A DNA stretch of 64,000 nucleotides, from NCBI RefSeq assembly GCF_024498175.1, contig NZ_CP101823.1, positions 496,001-560,000 of the forward strand. The letters run 5' to 3'. Source of the stretch: Haloplanus salinarum. Its GTDB lineage: Archaea; Halobacteriota; Halobacteria; Halobacteriales; Haloferacaceae. The stretch's first letter is position 1. The number at the start of each line of letters is the position of its first letter. A model generated the notes under the pieces. It was not told the DNA's origin. It saw nothing but the letters and a program-made list of their open reading frames with translations, and searched no databases. Made by a program: the position numbers and the translations under genes. Below, piece after piece: positions 8,678 through 17,048 of the stretch.

Positions 8678-11617
8678 TCAGCCCTCCCCGTCCGCGTCGG
8701 TCACGTCGCCGAACCCCCAGTCGTCGATGTCGGCCTCGCTCTCGTCGGCCTCGCTTTCGTCGGCCTCGTCCGGCGACGATTCCGGATCGAGGTCGACGCC
8801 GGGATCCGGGTCGGGATTCGAGTCCTCATCCGGATCGAGGTCGGGATCCGGGTCGGGATTCGAGTCCTCATCCGGATCGAGGTCGGGATCCGGGTCGGGA
8901 TTCGAGTCCTCATCCGGATCGAGGTCGGGATCCGGGTCGGGATTCGAGTCCTCATCCGGATCGAGGTCGACGTCTGGGTCCGGGTCGATCGACACCTCGT
9001 CGTCGGTCCCAACGTCCGTCACCGGGTCCGTGTCGGACCCGGCGGGCGACTCCCACCCCTCGTCGTCCGACGATTCGAACGAGATGCCGAACTCCTCGTC
9101 GGGGTCGTCCGCGAACGGGCTCGCTCCCTCGTCGCCGGCGTCGTCCACGTCGAACTGGGCGTCCACCTCGTCCCCGACACCGTCTTCGGAGTCGGCTTCG
9201 CTCCCCGTCTCGGTCGCCGCGTCGGTCGGTTCGGCCGTCACGTCCGCGGCTCGGTCCATCCCCACCAGCGCCGTGTCGACCCCGTCGACGTCCTCGCCGC
9301 GGTACTCGTCGAGCAGTTCCGTCTCCGCGCGGTCGAGGATGTCGGCACACAGCGCCAGTGCCTCCTCGCTCGGGTCCGGTCGGGGCACCATCGCCTCCTT
9401 CTCGGGGTCGATGTCGATCAGGACGGACTCCATCTCGCGGAGGTCCTCCAGGCTGCGTTCGAGTCGATCCTCGGCCATCAAGCCGAGGATCGTCTCCTCG
9501 TCGTTGATGAACGCCTGGACCGTGGCGGCCACCTGCGTGTACGTGTTGAGTCCGTTCTCGATGAGGTACGCCAGGACGACCTGCCGTTTGAAGATTTCCT
9601 CCTCGAGGGTCTCCCGAGTCCACCCGCGGTCGAAGCGGATCTCCTCCAAGGTGTTGGAGTCGCTCATGCGGAGGAACTCGTCGGTCTCGGCCTGCCACTG
9701 GTAGACGTCCTGCACGTTGATCTCGTCGTTCTCGGCGTCGTAGAAGTTGATCTCGGTGAGGTTCTTGTTCCGGCGGACCTTCCGCCCCTCGACTCTGGTC
9801 TGGGTCTGGATCGACACCAGATCGAGCGCCGTGAACATCGTCTTCGAGACGTTGATCGGCTCGGTCGTGAACCGCTTGAGTACCTCACCCACGCTGTCGG
9901 CGTGGAACGTCGTCAGCGTGGTGTGCCCGGTCGACATGACCTGGAAGAGGGTCCGGCCCTCCTCGCCACGGATCTCGCCCATGACGATGTACTCCGGGCG
10001 CTGGCGGAGCGCGGCCTCCAGCAGGTCGAACTCGTCGACTTCGCCCTGTTCGTCGTCGGAGAACGAGGGCCGGGTGACGGAGGCGACCCAGTTGCGCTGG
10101 GGCAACTCCACCTCGCGGGTGTCCTCGATGGAGACGATCTTGGAGTTCGAGGGGATGAAAAGCGAGACGGCGTTCAGGCTGGTCGTCTTCCCCGATGCCG
10201 TCCCGCCGGCGAAGATCAGCGACTTGTTGTTCTCGATGGCGAGCCACAGGTACGCCATCTCCTCCAGCGAGAACGTCTTCCAGTTGATGAGGTCGACGGG
10301 CGTGAACGGGACGTCCTTGAACTGGCGGATGGTGTAGTTGGTGCCGTGGTCGGACACCTCCTTCCCGAGGGTCAACTGGGCGCGGGACCCGTCGGGGAGG
10401 GTCGCGTCCACCTGCGGACGGCGCTTGCTGATCCCCTTGCCGGACCGCTGGGCGAGCTTGACGACGAAGTCGTCGAGTTCGTTCTCGCCGTGGTAGACGT
10501 TGGAGATGATCTGCTCGTAGTCGCTGTGGTAGACGAAGACGGGCGAGTTGTAGCCGTCACACGAGATGTCCTCGACGTTGATGTCGTGTTTGATGGCGTC
10601 GATCCGTTCGTAGCCGATGAAGTCCCGCTTGAGATAGTACAGGAGCTTCTCGACCTGATACTCCGAGAGGTCGTTCGCGTCCTCGGCCATGACGGCTGGT
10701 TCGGGGCGGGCCCTGATGCCGCGGAGCTCCTCGTCGGTGTCGCTTCCGGGCTGCCAGCCCAGCCGTGACAGGAGCCGGCCGGCGGTGCCGTCGCCGCTCT
10801 CGACGCCGAGTTGGCTGGCGATGGTGTCGAGCAGGCCCGTCCCCGACGTGCGCGCGTAGAGGTCGTACCGTTCGAGCAGGGCGAACGTCTCGTCGCGGAT
10901 GACCCGTTCGCGCTCGTCCAAGCCGCCGGCGACGCCCACGTCGGCGTACTTGATCGCGTTCTGGAGCTTGGCCGTCAGAAACTCGACCAGATCCTCCTCG
11001 ATGGGCGTGGTGTGGGGTTGGATCACGTAGTACTTCTGCTCGTTTTCCTTCAGCGAGCGGAAGATGACGACGTAAGCGTACGGCTTGTTCACCCAGTATC
11101 GGTCCACCTCGACGAAGTGTGTCTTCTTCTCGAGGGGGACCGTCTTCTCCATGTCGTACCGGTTCGCGATGGTCGTCGTTCCGAACTCGTCGCTGAAGAA
11201 GGCGTCCTCGTCGATCTCCTCGTCGACCGACACCGTCCGCTCGTCGACGACCGCGTCCAACTCCGCCGCGACGTCCGCGGCCCCCGACAGCACCCGTTCC
11301 GTCTCCGCGGGGTCGAACCCGAGCGTGTCGGTCGGATCGAACGGGGCCGGCTCCCCGGACCCGTCGGTCGGCGGATTGCCGTTCGCGTCGTAGTAGAACT
11401 CCTCCTTGTAATCCTCCCACGACCAGAGATCCTTGACGACCGGCGGCCCGTCCCCCTGCACCCGCGAGACGGCGGCGTCGAGCCGTGTCGCGGCCTCCTC
11501 GCCCGCGGCGAGCAGCGCGGATAACCGCTCGATGTCGACCGTCTCGCGGTCCGGGTCGACGGTCGCCGCGCCGTCGAGCTCCCCCGACTCGGAGCTCTCG
11601 GCGTCGTCGATAGCCAT
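8678..11617 (-). CDS. pilB: PilB-like type II/IV secretion system ATPase
   Basis: 979 residues when started at ATG 11617. It powers pilus assembly by ATP hydrolysis at the membrane with the PilC-like partner. The core has Walker A GGTASGKTTSLN (about residue 470), an Asp/His-box region around TSIEDTREVELP, and a Walker B region with EYIVMGEIRGEE (about residue 545). The N-terminal region is acidic. The C-terminal 200 residues are very acidic and contain four perfect 14-residue DP-rich repeats, unusual for this family. A GTG seven codons upstream is in frame, but the TATA box at 11642-11647 lies 25-30 bp from 11617, so a leaderless start at the ATG is preferred. First gene of the seven-gene operon. 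Confidence 0.9.
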   Translation of the reverse strand: MAIDDAESSESGELDGAATVDPDRETVDIERLSALLAAGEEAATRLDAAVSRVQGDGPPVVKDLWSWEDYKEEFYYDANGNPPTDGSGEPAPFDPTDTLGFDPAETERVLSGAADVAAELDAVVDERTVSVDEEIDEDAFFSDEFGTTTIANRYDMEKTVPLEKKTHFVEVDRYWVNKPYAYVVIFRSLKENEQKYYVIQPHTTPIEEDLVEFLTAKLQNAIKYADVGVAGGLDERERVIRDETFALLERYDLYARTSGTGLLDTIASQLGVESGDGTAGRLLSRLGWQPGSDTDEELRGIRARPEPAVMAEDANDLSEYQVEKLLYYLKRDFIGYERIDAIKHDINVEDISCDGYNSPVFVYHSDYEQIISNVYHGENELDDFVVKLAQRSGKGISKRRPQVDATLPDGSRAQLTLGKEVSDHGTNYTIRQFKDVPFTPVDLINWKTFSLEEMAYLWLAIENNKSLIFAGGTASGKTTSLNAVSLFIPSNSKIVSIEDTREVELPQRNWVASVTRPSFSDDEQGEVDEFDLLEAALRQRPEYIVMGEIRGEEGRTLFQVMSTGHTTLTTFHADSVGEVLKRFTTEPINVSKTMFTALDLVSIQTQTRVEGRKVRRNKNLTEINFYDAENDEINVQDVYQWQAETDEFLRMSDSNTLEEIRFDRGWTRETLEEEIFKRQVVLAYLIENGLNTYTQVAATVQAFINDEETILGLMAEDRLERSLEDLREMESVLIDIDPEKEAMVPRPDPSEEALALCADILDRAETELLDEYRGEDVDGVDTALVGMDRAADVTAEPTDAATETGSEADSEDGVGDEVDAQFDVDDAGDEGASPFADDPDEEFGISFESSDDEGWESPAGSDTDPVTDVGTDDEVSIDPDPDVDLDPDEDSNPDPDPDLDPDEDSNPDPDPDLDPDEDSNPDPDPDLDPDEDSNPDPDPGVDLDPESSPDEADESEADESEADIDDWGFGDVTDADGEG
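8802..8969 (-). repeat. Four 42-bp in-frame tandem repeats in pilB
   Basis: Four copies begin at 8802, 8844, 8886 and 8928 with a strict 42-bp period. Each encodes a 14-residue acidic unit (DLDPDEDSNPDPDP). The copies are identical or nearly so at DNA level, so copy number could change by slippage or recombination without a frameshift. They lie in the acidic tail, outside the ATPase core. Confidence 0.9.
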
Positions 11618-11660
11618 TGACCGTTTCAGGGACTTCACGAATATAAACTCTGTTGGCCGA

Positions 11661-11676
11661 TCTAGTCGGCTGATAA
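11661..11676 (-). promoter_or_regulatory. Weak half-site of the motility element upstream of pilB
   Basis: Read toward pilB the sequence is TTATCAGCCGACTAGA. The left half (TTATCA) matches the motility element, while the right half is degenerate. It ends exactly 13 bp before the TATA hexamer TTTATA (11642-11647), the same spacing as the full sites. One half-site in register could be chance, so confidence is low. Confidence 0.3.
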
Positions 11677-11757
11677 TCGGAGTACCCCACGGCGTCGGCG
11701 TCGGGGCAACCTCGAATGTTTTTTGAAGGGGCCTCGCTTAGCGAACGCCACGACACC

Positions 11758-12294
11758 ATGACATTCAGTCGCAGGAAGATCGTCGCGGCCGCTGCCGGGC
11801 TCGTTGGTTCACTCGCCGGCTGTTCGGGGGGTTCGGACGGCGGCGACGGTGCGGAGGAGACGGACACGGCGACGGCCACGGCGACGGCCACCGAGACGCC
11901 GACCGCCACCGCGACGTCGACGCCCTCCGGTCCACCCGAAGACGCGCCGGAGTTCACGATCAACAACGAGAACAAGACGTTCATCCCGATGGTCGCCGAG
12001 GTGGAGCCGGGAACCGTCGTCAGGTGGACCACCGAGAGCCTCAGCTCGCACAGCGTCACCTCCATGTCGCCGTCGAGTTCGGAGAGCGGTCGGCGGGCGT
12101 GGAACCCCGAGGTGGCCTCGGACTGGGAGCTGGACGAGGACCTCGGCTCCGAGCCGGTCACCCACTACTTCCCCGAACCGGGAGTCTACGAGTACAAGTG
12201 CGACTACGACTTCGGCCACATCGGCGGCTGTGCGGCCGTCGTCGTCGGCGATCAGGAGTACGACCAGGAGATGCTGCCCTGCGAACCGCAGTAA
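11758..12294 (+). CDS. Halocyanin-like blue copper lipoprotein
   Basis: 178 residues from ATG 11758. The N-terminus (MTFSRRKIVAAAAGLVGSLAGC) has a twin-arginine-like motif, a hydrophobic stretch and a lipobox ending at Cys (LAGC), so it should be exported and lipid-anchored. A Thr/Ala-rich linker follows, then a cupredoxin domain with an upstream ligand His in LSSHSV and a C-terminal loop YKCDYDFGHIGG. The Cys-to-His spacing is five residues rather than the two usual in plastocyanin-type loops, and no ligand Met is seen in its usual place. The copper site may therefore be unusual. An upstream in-frame ATG at 11716 would destroy the signal peptide. Confidence 0.8.
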   Translation: MTFSRRKIVAAAAGLVGSLAGCSGGSDGGDGAEETDTATATATATETPTATATSTPSGPPEDAPEFTINNENKTFIPMVAEVEPGTVVRWTTESLSSHSVTSMSPSSSESGRRAWNPEVASDWELDEDLGSEPVTHYFPEPGVYEYKCDYDFGHIGGCAAVVVGDQEYDQEMLPCEPQ

Positions 12295-12378
12295 TCTAGG
12301 GCGCAGGGGACCGGTCACCGGTGCCGGTCCGCACGCACTTTTATCACTCATTCGACCGTTCCCCCAAGTGTCATCCGT

Positions 12379-14055
12379 ATGAGTGGGCTCGATCGTATCG
12401 CGAACGTGACCGGTGAGGTGGGGGAACGCGACGCGGCGGCGGCGACCGTTCGGGCCGGGGTCGTCCTATCCGAGATGCTCCGGACGACGCTCGGGCCGAC
12501 CGGCCGCGACAAGATGCTCGTCGGCGACGGGACGGTCGTCCTGACGAACGACGGAGCGAGCATCGTCGACCGGATGGAGATCGAGTCGCCGGCGGCACGG
12601 ATCGTGGCCGACGTGGCGCGCGCCCAGAGCGGCGAAGTCGGCGACGGGGCGACGTCGGCGATCGTCCTCGCGGGGGCGCTGCTGGACGAGGCGAGTTCGC
12701 TGCTCGACGACGGGTTCCACCCGACGACGGTCGTCGACGGCTACCGGACGGCGGCGGCCCGAGCGGGCACGGTTCTCGACGACGTGGCGTGGACGCCCGA
12801 TCCTGACGACGGATCGACGCGCCGGAACGTCGTGGCGACGTCGATCACCGGCCGCTGGGACGAGGCGCGGACGGCGTTTCTCTCCGACCTCGCGGTGCGG
12901 GCGTTCGACGCCGTCCGCGGGTCGTCGGGGCGGCGGCTGTCGAACGTGACGATCCACGGCGTCGCGGGCGGGGGGACGACCGACTCCGAACTGCTCGACG
13001 GCCTGGTCGTCGACACCGACGCCTCCTCGACGAGCCTCTCGGAGGTCGCCGCGCCGGTGCCACAGCGCGTCGACGACGCCCGCGTCGCCGTCGTCGACGA
13101 CGAACTCACGATCCAGTCGCCGGACGCCGTCTCCCGGTACTCGTTCGAGGATGTGGGTGATCTCGAACGGGCACAGGCGTTCGAGACGGGGGAGTACCGC
13201 CGGTACGTCGAGGCGCTGTCCGCACACGACGTGGACGTGCTGTTCTGCCAGAAGTCCGTCGACGACCGGCTGCGAACCATGCTCGCGCGCGAGGGTGTGC
13301 TGGTCTTCGAGCGGACCCGACAGGACGAGGTCCACAAACTGGAGCGGGCGACCGGCGCCCGCCCGGTGATGCGTCTCGACGCGCTCGACACGGCGTCGGT
13401 CGGCCGGGCGGACGCGGTCGAACGGGTCACTCTCGGCGACGGCGCGTTCGTGATCGTCCGCGAGTCGACGTCGTCGCAGGTGTCGGTGCTGCTCCGCGGC
13501 GGGACGGACCACGTCGTCGACGAGACGGAGCGCATCGTGGTCGACGCCGTCGGCCTGCTCGACGAGTTCGACGCGCGGCCGCGACTCGTCGCCGGCGGCG
13601 GCGCCGTGGAGGTGGCGCTCGCGACGGACGTTCGGAGATACGGCCGGCGCATCGGGGACCGCGAAGCCGTCGCGGTCGAAGCGTTCGCGGACGCGCTGGA
13701 GACGATCCCCGTCTCGCTGGCGCGGAACGCCGGCCTGGACCCGATCGACAGCCTGCTGGAACTCCGGCGACGGCACGCGGACGACGAGACGCGGATCGGC
13801 GTCGACGGCGAGGCGGGCGGGATCGCCGACGTGTCCGACCGGGGCGTCGTCGAACCCGCTCGCCTCAAGCGGCGCGTGGTCGCCAACGCGACCGACGCCG
13901 CCGCACTCCTCCTCCGGATCGACGGGATCATCGAGACGGGGCCGTCGGAGGACGGGAGCGGCGGCCACGATCACGACCACGACCACGACGGACCCCACGC
14001 CGGCGGCGAGTTCGAGACCGATCCGCACGGCTACCCTTGGGCGATCGGCCACTGA
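12379..14055 (+). CDS. Divergent thermosome (group II chaperonin) subunit
   Basis: 558 residues, the usual length for a TCP-1/thermosome subunit that folds proteins in an ATP-driven double ring. Recognisable blocks are TTLGPTGRDKMLV, VVLTNDGASIV, GDGATSAIVLAGALL (nucleotide site) and VAGGGAVEVALA, with an Asp in IVVDAVGLLDEF where the catalytic Asp is expected. It is clearly more divergent than main thermosome subunits. Instead of the common Gly-Gly-Met tail it ends in an acidic, His-rich tail (HDHDHDHDGPH). It stands alone, with a TATA-like TTTTAT about 35 bp upstream. Probably an accessory or specialised subunit. Confidence 0.85.
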   Translation: MSGLDRIANVTGEVGERDAAAATVRAGVVLSEMLRTTLGPTGRDKMLVGDGTVVLTNDGASIVDRMEIESPAARIVADVARAQSGEVGDGATSAIVLAGALLDEASSLLDDGFHPTTVVDGYRTAAARAGTVLDDVAWTPDPDDGSTRRNVVATSITGRWDEARTAFLSDLAVRAFDAVRGSSGRRLSNVTIHGVAGGGTTDSELLDGLVVDTDASSTSLSEVAAPVPQRVDDARVAVVDDELTIQSPDAVSRYSFEDVGDLERAQAFETGEYRRYVEALSAHDVDVLFCQKSVDDRLRTMLAREGVLVFERTRQDEVHKLERATGARPVMRLDALDTASVGRADAVERVTLGDGAFVIVRESTSSQVSVLLRGGTDHVVDETERIVVDAVGLLDEFDARPRLVAGGGAVEVALATDVRRYGRRIGDREAVAVEAFADALETIPVSLARNAGLDPIDSLLELRRRHADDETRIGVDGEAGGIADVSDRGVVEPARLKRRVVANATDAAALLLRIDGIIETGPSEDGSGGHDHDHDHDGPHAGGEFETDPHGYPWAIGH

Positions 14056-14070
14056 AAAACGCGGCCGCGA

Positions 14071-15327
14071 TCAGGACGGCCGGGCGGACGTGCCGCGGGA
14101 CTGGCTCTCGACGTCGCCGAGGTCGTCCGGATCGATGGAGAAGTCGAACGCCGCCTGCGGGATGGAGACGGTGACGCAGGTGTTCGGCAGGTCGACGATG
14201 CCGGCGATGCGGCTCTCGACAGGGATGGTGCTGAGCGCGAAGTATGCCTGCTCGCCGGTGTAGCCGAAGTTCTCCAGGTAGTGGATGGCGTCGAGGCACG
14301 CCCGGCGCATGCCGACGTTGGCGTTCTTGTAGTGCTGGGTGCCGTCCTCGTCGACGGAGTAGCCCTCGAAGGTGACGTACTCGCTGAACTGCGGTTCGAC
14401 GTTGCCCGGCTTGAAGATGGCGTGGTCGAGGCCGAACTGTTCCTGCCCCCCTTTGATGAGGTCGACCCGGAAGTCGATCCAGCCCGCCATCTCGATGGCG
14501 CCACAGAACGTGATTTCGCCGTCACCCTGCGAGAAGTGGATGTCGCCGGTGATGAAGTTCGCCCCCTCGACGAAGACGGGGAGGTAGACGCGGGAGCCGC
14601 GGCTGAGGTTCTTGATGTCGCAGTTGCCCGCGTTCTCCCGGGGCGGGATGGTTCGGGCGGCCTCCTGACTCGCCTGCTCCAGTTCCTCGCCCTCCATCGA
14701 CCCGAGCATGGCGTCTTTGGGCTCCGGCGGGAGCGCCAGCGGGGGTTGCTCCTCGCGGGTCTCGTGGTTGACGGCCGTCTCGACGTCCGGGCCGTCGTCG
14801 ATGAGTTTCCGCTCCCGGCGGTTCCACTCCTCCAGCAGTTCGTGCGATGGCGCCGTCCCGAGGATGCCGGGGTGGGTCAGCCCGGCGAAGTCGACGCCGG
14901 GGACGTGCCGCGACCGGGTGTAGACGCCGTCGAGTTCCCAGATGGCCTTGCGCGCCTCGGGGAAGTGATCGGTGAGGAAGCCGCCGCCGTTCTCCAGGTC
15001 GAAGATGCCGGTGAACCCCCACTCGTGGTCCGGGAAGGCGCCGATATCGAGGATGTCGACGACGAGGACGTCGCCGGGTTCGGCGCCGTTCACCTCGATC
15101 GGACCGCTCAGGTGGTGGTTCGGCGCGAGTTCCATGTCCCGGATGTCGTTCGCGCTGTCGTCGTTGACGACCTGGCCACCCGTCCAATCGAGACACTCCA
15201 CGCGGAACTTCTCGCCGGGTTCGACGCTCGCCGCGGGCGGCGTGTCCGGGTGCCACCGGTTGACGATGGGGTCGGGCTGTTCGTCGGGGGGTGCGTCGGT
15301 GTCGACCTCGAACACTGTTTCGGGCAT
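14071..15327 (-). CDS. fmdA: Formamidase/acetamidase family protein (copy 1)
   Basis: 418 residues, full length for the FmdA/AmdA family, which hydrolyses formamide or short amides to the acid and ammonia. Family blocks include LDWTGGQVV, the beta-rich middle around NGAEPGDVLVVDILD, NGGGFLTDHFPEA, IHFSQGDGEITFCGAIEM and VDLPNTCVTVSIP. A close paralogue is encoded at 17692, and an AmiS/UreI-type channel lies between them, supporting amide uptake and nitrogen assimilation. The 120 bp between this gene and 15448 is AT-rich (15340-15365) and provides the promoter. It converges on the thermosome gene with a 15-bp gap. Confidence 0.88.
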   Translation of the reverse strand: MPETVFEVDTDAPPDEQPDPIVNRWHPDTPPAASVEPGEKFRVECLDWTGGQVVNDDSANDIRDMELAPNHHLSGPIEVNGAEPGDVLVVDILDIGAFPDHEWGFTGIFDLENGGGFLTDHFPEARKAIWELDGVYTRSRHVPGVDFAGLTHPGILGTAPSHELLEEWNRRERKLIDDGPDVETAVNHETREEQPPLALPPEPKDAMLGSMEGEELEQASQEAARTIPPRENAGNCDIKNLSRGSRVYLPVFVEGANFITGDIHFSQGDGEITFCGAIEMAGWIDFRVDLIKGGQEQFGLDHAIFKPGNVEPQFSEYVTFEGYSVDEDGTQHYKNANVGMRRACLDAIHYLENFGYTGEQAYFALSTIPVESRIAGIVDLPNTCVTVSIPQAAFDFSIDPDDLGDVESQSRGTSARPS

Positions 15328-15447
15328 GGTCCGTTCAAAAAATTATAATTAATCAATATATACTTTGGCATCGTTTCAACTGATAATCATTTACGGGCGG
15401 CTGTCCGAGGGCGAAATTTAAGCACTGCCGACACGTTTTTCGGGGGG

Positions 15448-16065
15448 ATGACGGAGGAAGAGCGAACCGACGCCGAGGCGCGGATCGACCTCTACGGGGC
15501 GGTCTGGACGCTGTTTCGCGACCGACCCTTCGACGCCGAGACGCTCGGACGGCGGCTCGTCGAGCGGGGGGACCACAAGGTGGTCGCCGGGAGCGACGAG
15601 CCGGCGGCGTCGCTGGCGCGGTTGGTCGAGGCGGGCGTGCTGGAGTCGACGCCGGAGGGCTACCGCGTGGTCGTCGAGCCGAACGCGGCCGCGGACGCGC
15701 TGGCGGCGGACGAGCCGCTGTCGACGGAGGCGGCTCGTCGACGCGTCCTGTCGTCGTTGACGGCGTCGGCGTCGGACGAGTCGGGGACGCTCGTCCGGGA
15801 GGGGGAACGGTACGCAGTCGTCGAACTCGGGGTCGAGGAGTCGGTTGAGGCGGCGGCCGACCGGGCGGTCGCCGCCGTCGACGCGGACCACCGGGGCGTC
15901 GTCGTCGCGACGCCGGGGACGAACGCCGACAGCGCCCAGCGGCTCGCCGACCGGCTGATCGAGACGCGCTCGTGGGCGAAGGCCGGATCGACCGTCGTGG
16001 AGGGCGACGACGCCGCCGACGAACTCGTCTTCCGGCTGTATCTGGACGCTCCGGGGGGCGTCTGA
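15448..16065 (+). CDS. Conserved-looking acidic hypothetical protein
   Basis: 205 residues and soluble, with no signal or membrane helix. I do not recognise the family. Residues 10-70 alternate helix and short strands (LYGAVWTLFRDRPF, then SLARLVEAGVLESTPEGYRV) and end in a wing-like pair of strands, as in winged-helix domains. The C-terminal half has a repeated strand-helix layout. It is divergent from formamidase 1. The AT-rich box AAATTTAA at 15413-15420 lies 28-35 bp upstream of the ATG, fitting a leaderless start. A DNA-binding role for the amidase cluster is possible but only a guess. Confidence 0.7.
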   Translation: MTEEERTDAEARIDLYGAVWTLFRDRPFDAETLGRRLVERGDHKVVAGSDEPAASLARLVEAGVLESTPEGYRVVVEPNAAADALAADEPLSTEAARRRVLSSLTASASDESGTLVREGERYAVVELGVEESVEAAADRAVAAVDADHRGVVVATPGTNADSAQRLADRLIETRSWAKAGSTVVEGDDAADELVFRLYLDAPGGV

Positions 16066-16081
16066 CGGTCGTCGACACCCG

Positions 16082-16444
16082 TCACAGGGACGCGGCCGCG
16101 AACGCCAGCCCGATGCCCGCGAGCGCCCCCAGCAGGTTCGCGGCGGCGTACCACGCGGCGAGGCGTCGGTCGCCGTCCTCCCAGAGCCGGACGGTGTCGA
16201 CCGAGAAGGAGGAAAACGTCGTGTAGGAGCCGCAGGCGCCGGTACCGACGAGGAGGAGGACGTCGGTGCCGGCACCGAGGGACGTGACCAGCGCGAGGAC
16301 GAAGGAGCCGACGACGTTGACGGTGAAGGTTCCGTAGGGGAACCGCCGGTCGCCGGTGACGCCGCCGACGTACTGGTTCGTGGCGTACCGCAGGACCGCC
16401 CCGACGGCCGCACCCGCGCCGATCAGGTAGGCGGGTGTCACCAT
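16082..16444 (-). CDS. crcB: CrcB/Fluc fluoride channel subunit
   Basis: 120 residues with four hydrophobic helices, the standard Fluc size. Motifs include GAVLRYATNQ, the pore Asn region FTVNVVGSF and the phenylalanine-box segment GSYTTFSSFS. It exports fluoride by passive permeation as an antiparallel dimer. Its start overlaps the end of the second CrcB gene by seven bases (16438-16444), so both come from one transcript and probably form a heterodimer, as in other organisms with paired crcB genes. Confidence 0.93.
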   Translation of the reverse strand: MVTPAYLIGAGAAVGAVLRYATNQYVGGVTGDRRFPYGTFTVNVVGSFVLALVTSLGAGTDVLLLVGTGACGSYTTFSSFSVDTVRLWEDGDRRLAAWYAAANLLGALAGIGLAFAAASL

Positions 16445-16833
16445 TCGCCGACCGCCTCCAGCGACCGCGCGAGTCGTCGGCCGACGAGAACGGCGGCGAA
16501 GCCGGACGCGTAACTCGCCGCCACGTAACCGGCGCCGACGAACGTCGGCGACTGGACGGCCTCGAGGGCGAACGTGCTGTAGGTGGTAAACGAGGAGAGA
16601 AAGCCGGTTCCGGCGACGATGCTCGTCTCCTCGCTGAGGACGCCGACGAGTTCGGCCTCGTAGGTCAGGAAGCCGAGCGCGAGACAGCCGAGGACGTTCG
16701 CCGCGAACGTGCCGCCGAGTCCGGGCACGACCAGCGAGAGGAGGTGACGGAGGTTCGCGCCGGCGAACCCGCCGACTGCGATGAGAAAGACGAGTTCGAC
16801 CGTCCGGAGGCGCGCTGCCGTATCCCGTGCCAT
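16438..16833 (-). CDS. crcB: CrcB/Fluc fluoride channel subunit, partner gene
   Basis: 131 residues from ATG 16833 (MARDTAARLRTVELVFLIAV). It has four hydrophobic helices with GANLRHLLSL, ANVLGCLALG and SSFTTYSTFA matching Fluc motifs. The open frame extends upstream to 17004, but that extension is AT-rich, unlike a haloarchaeal coding region, and includes the promoter (GTATAAGTGC at 16881-16890). I looked for a fluoride riboswitch in the leader and saw no convincing match. First gene of the crcB pair. Confidence 0.9.
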   Translation of the reverse strand: MARDTAARLRTVELVFLIAVGGFAGANLRHLLSLVVPGLGGTFAANVLGCLALGFLTYEAELVGVLSEETSIVAGTGFLSSFTTYSTFALEAVQSPTFVGAGYVAASYASGFAAVLVGRRLARSLEAVGEW

Positions 16834-17048
16834 CGTTCCGTCCCAGTTCGAGCTACCGATCCGGAGTTCGCGGCCCCTCGGTATAAGTGCGACGCCCCGA
16901 CGCGCGTTTGTAACCGCCCGGAGTAAATGTTGTTTCAATGTAGTATCTATGCAGTAAATTATGGAAAAATTATAAGTCCCGGTTCGGTGACGTATAACTG
17001 TCATGCGTCCAATCAGTCAACACGGCCGAACTGCGGGGATCGGAGACG

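Noticed and set aside
6781-9507. Very long plus-strand open frame opposite pilC/pilB
   Set aside because: A mirror of GC-rich codon use: Arg/Asp/His-rich composition with no domain, while the minus strand encodes clear PilC and PilB motifs.
15361-15400. TTTCAACTGATAA near 15375 as a motility element
   Set aside because: The two half-sites are two bases apart instead of four, and there is no TATA hexamer at the 13-bp position.
16834-17048. Possible fluoride riboswitch upstream of the crcB pair
   Set aside because: The leader between the TATA-like box (16881-16890) and ATG 16833 is too short and lacks the conserved paired and pseudoknot segments of the crcB motif. The AT-rich part is better explained as promoters for crcB and the AmiS-like gene.
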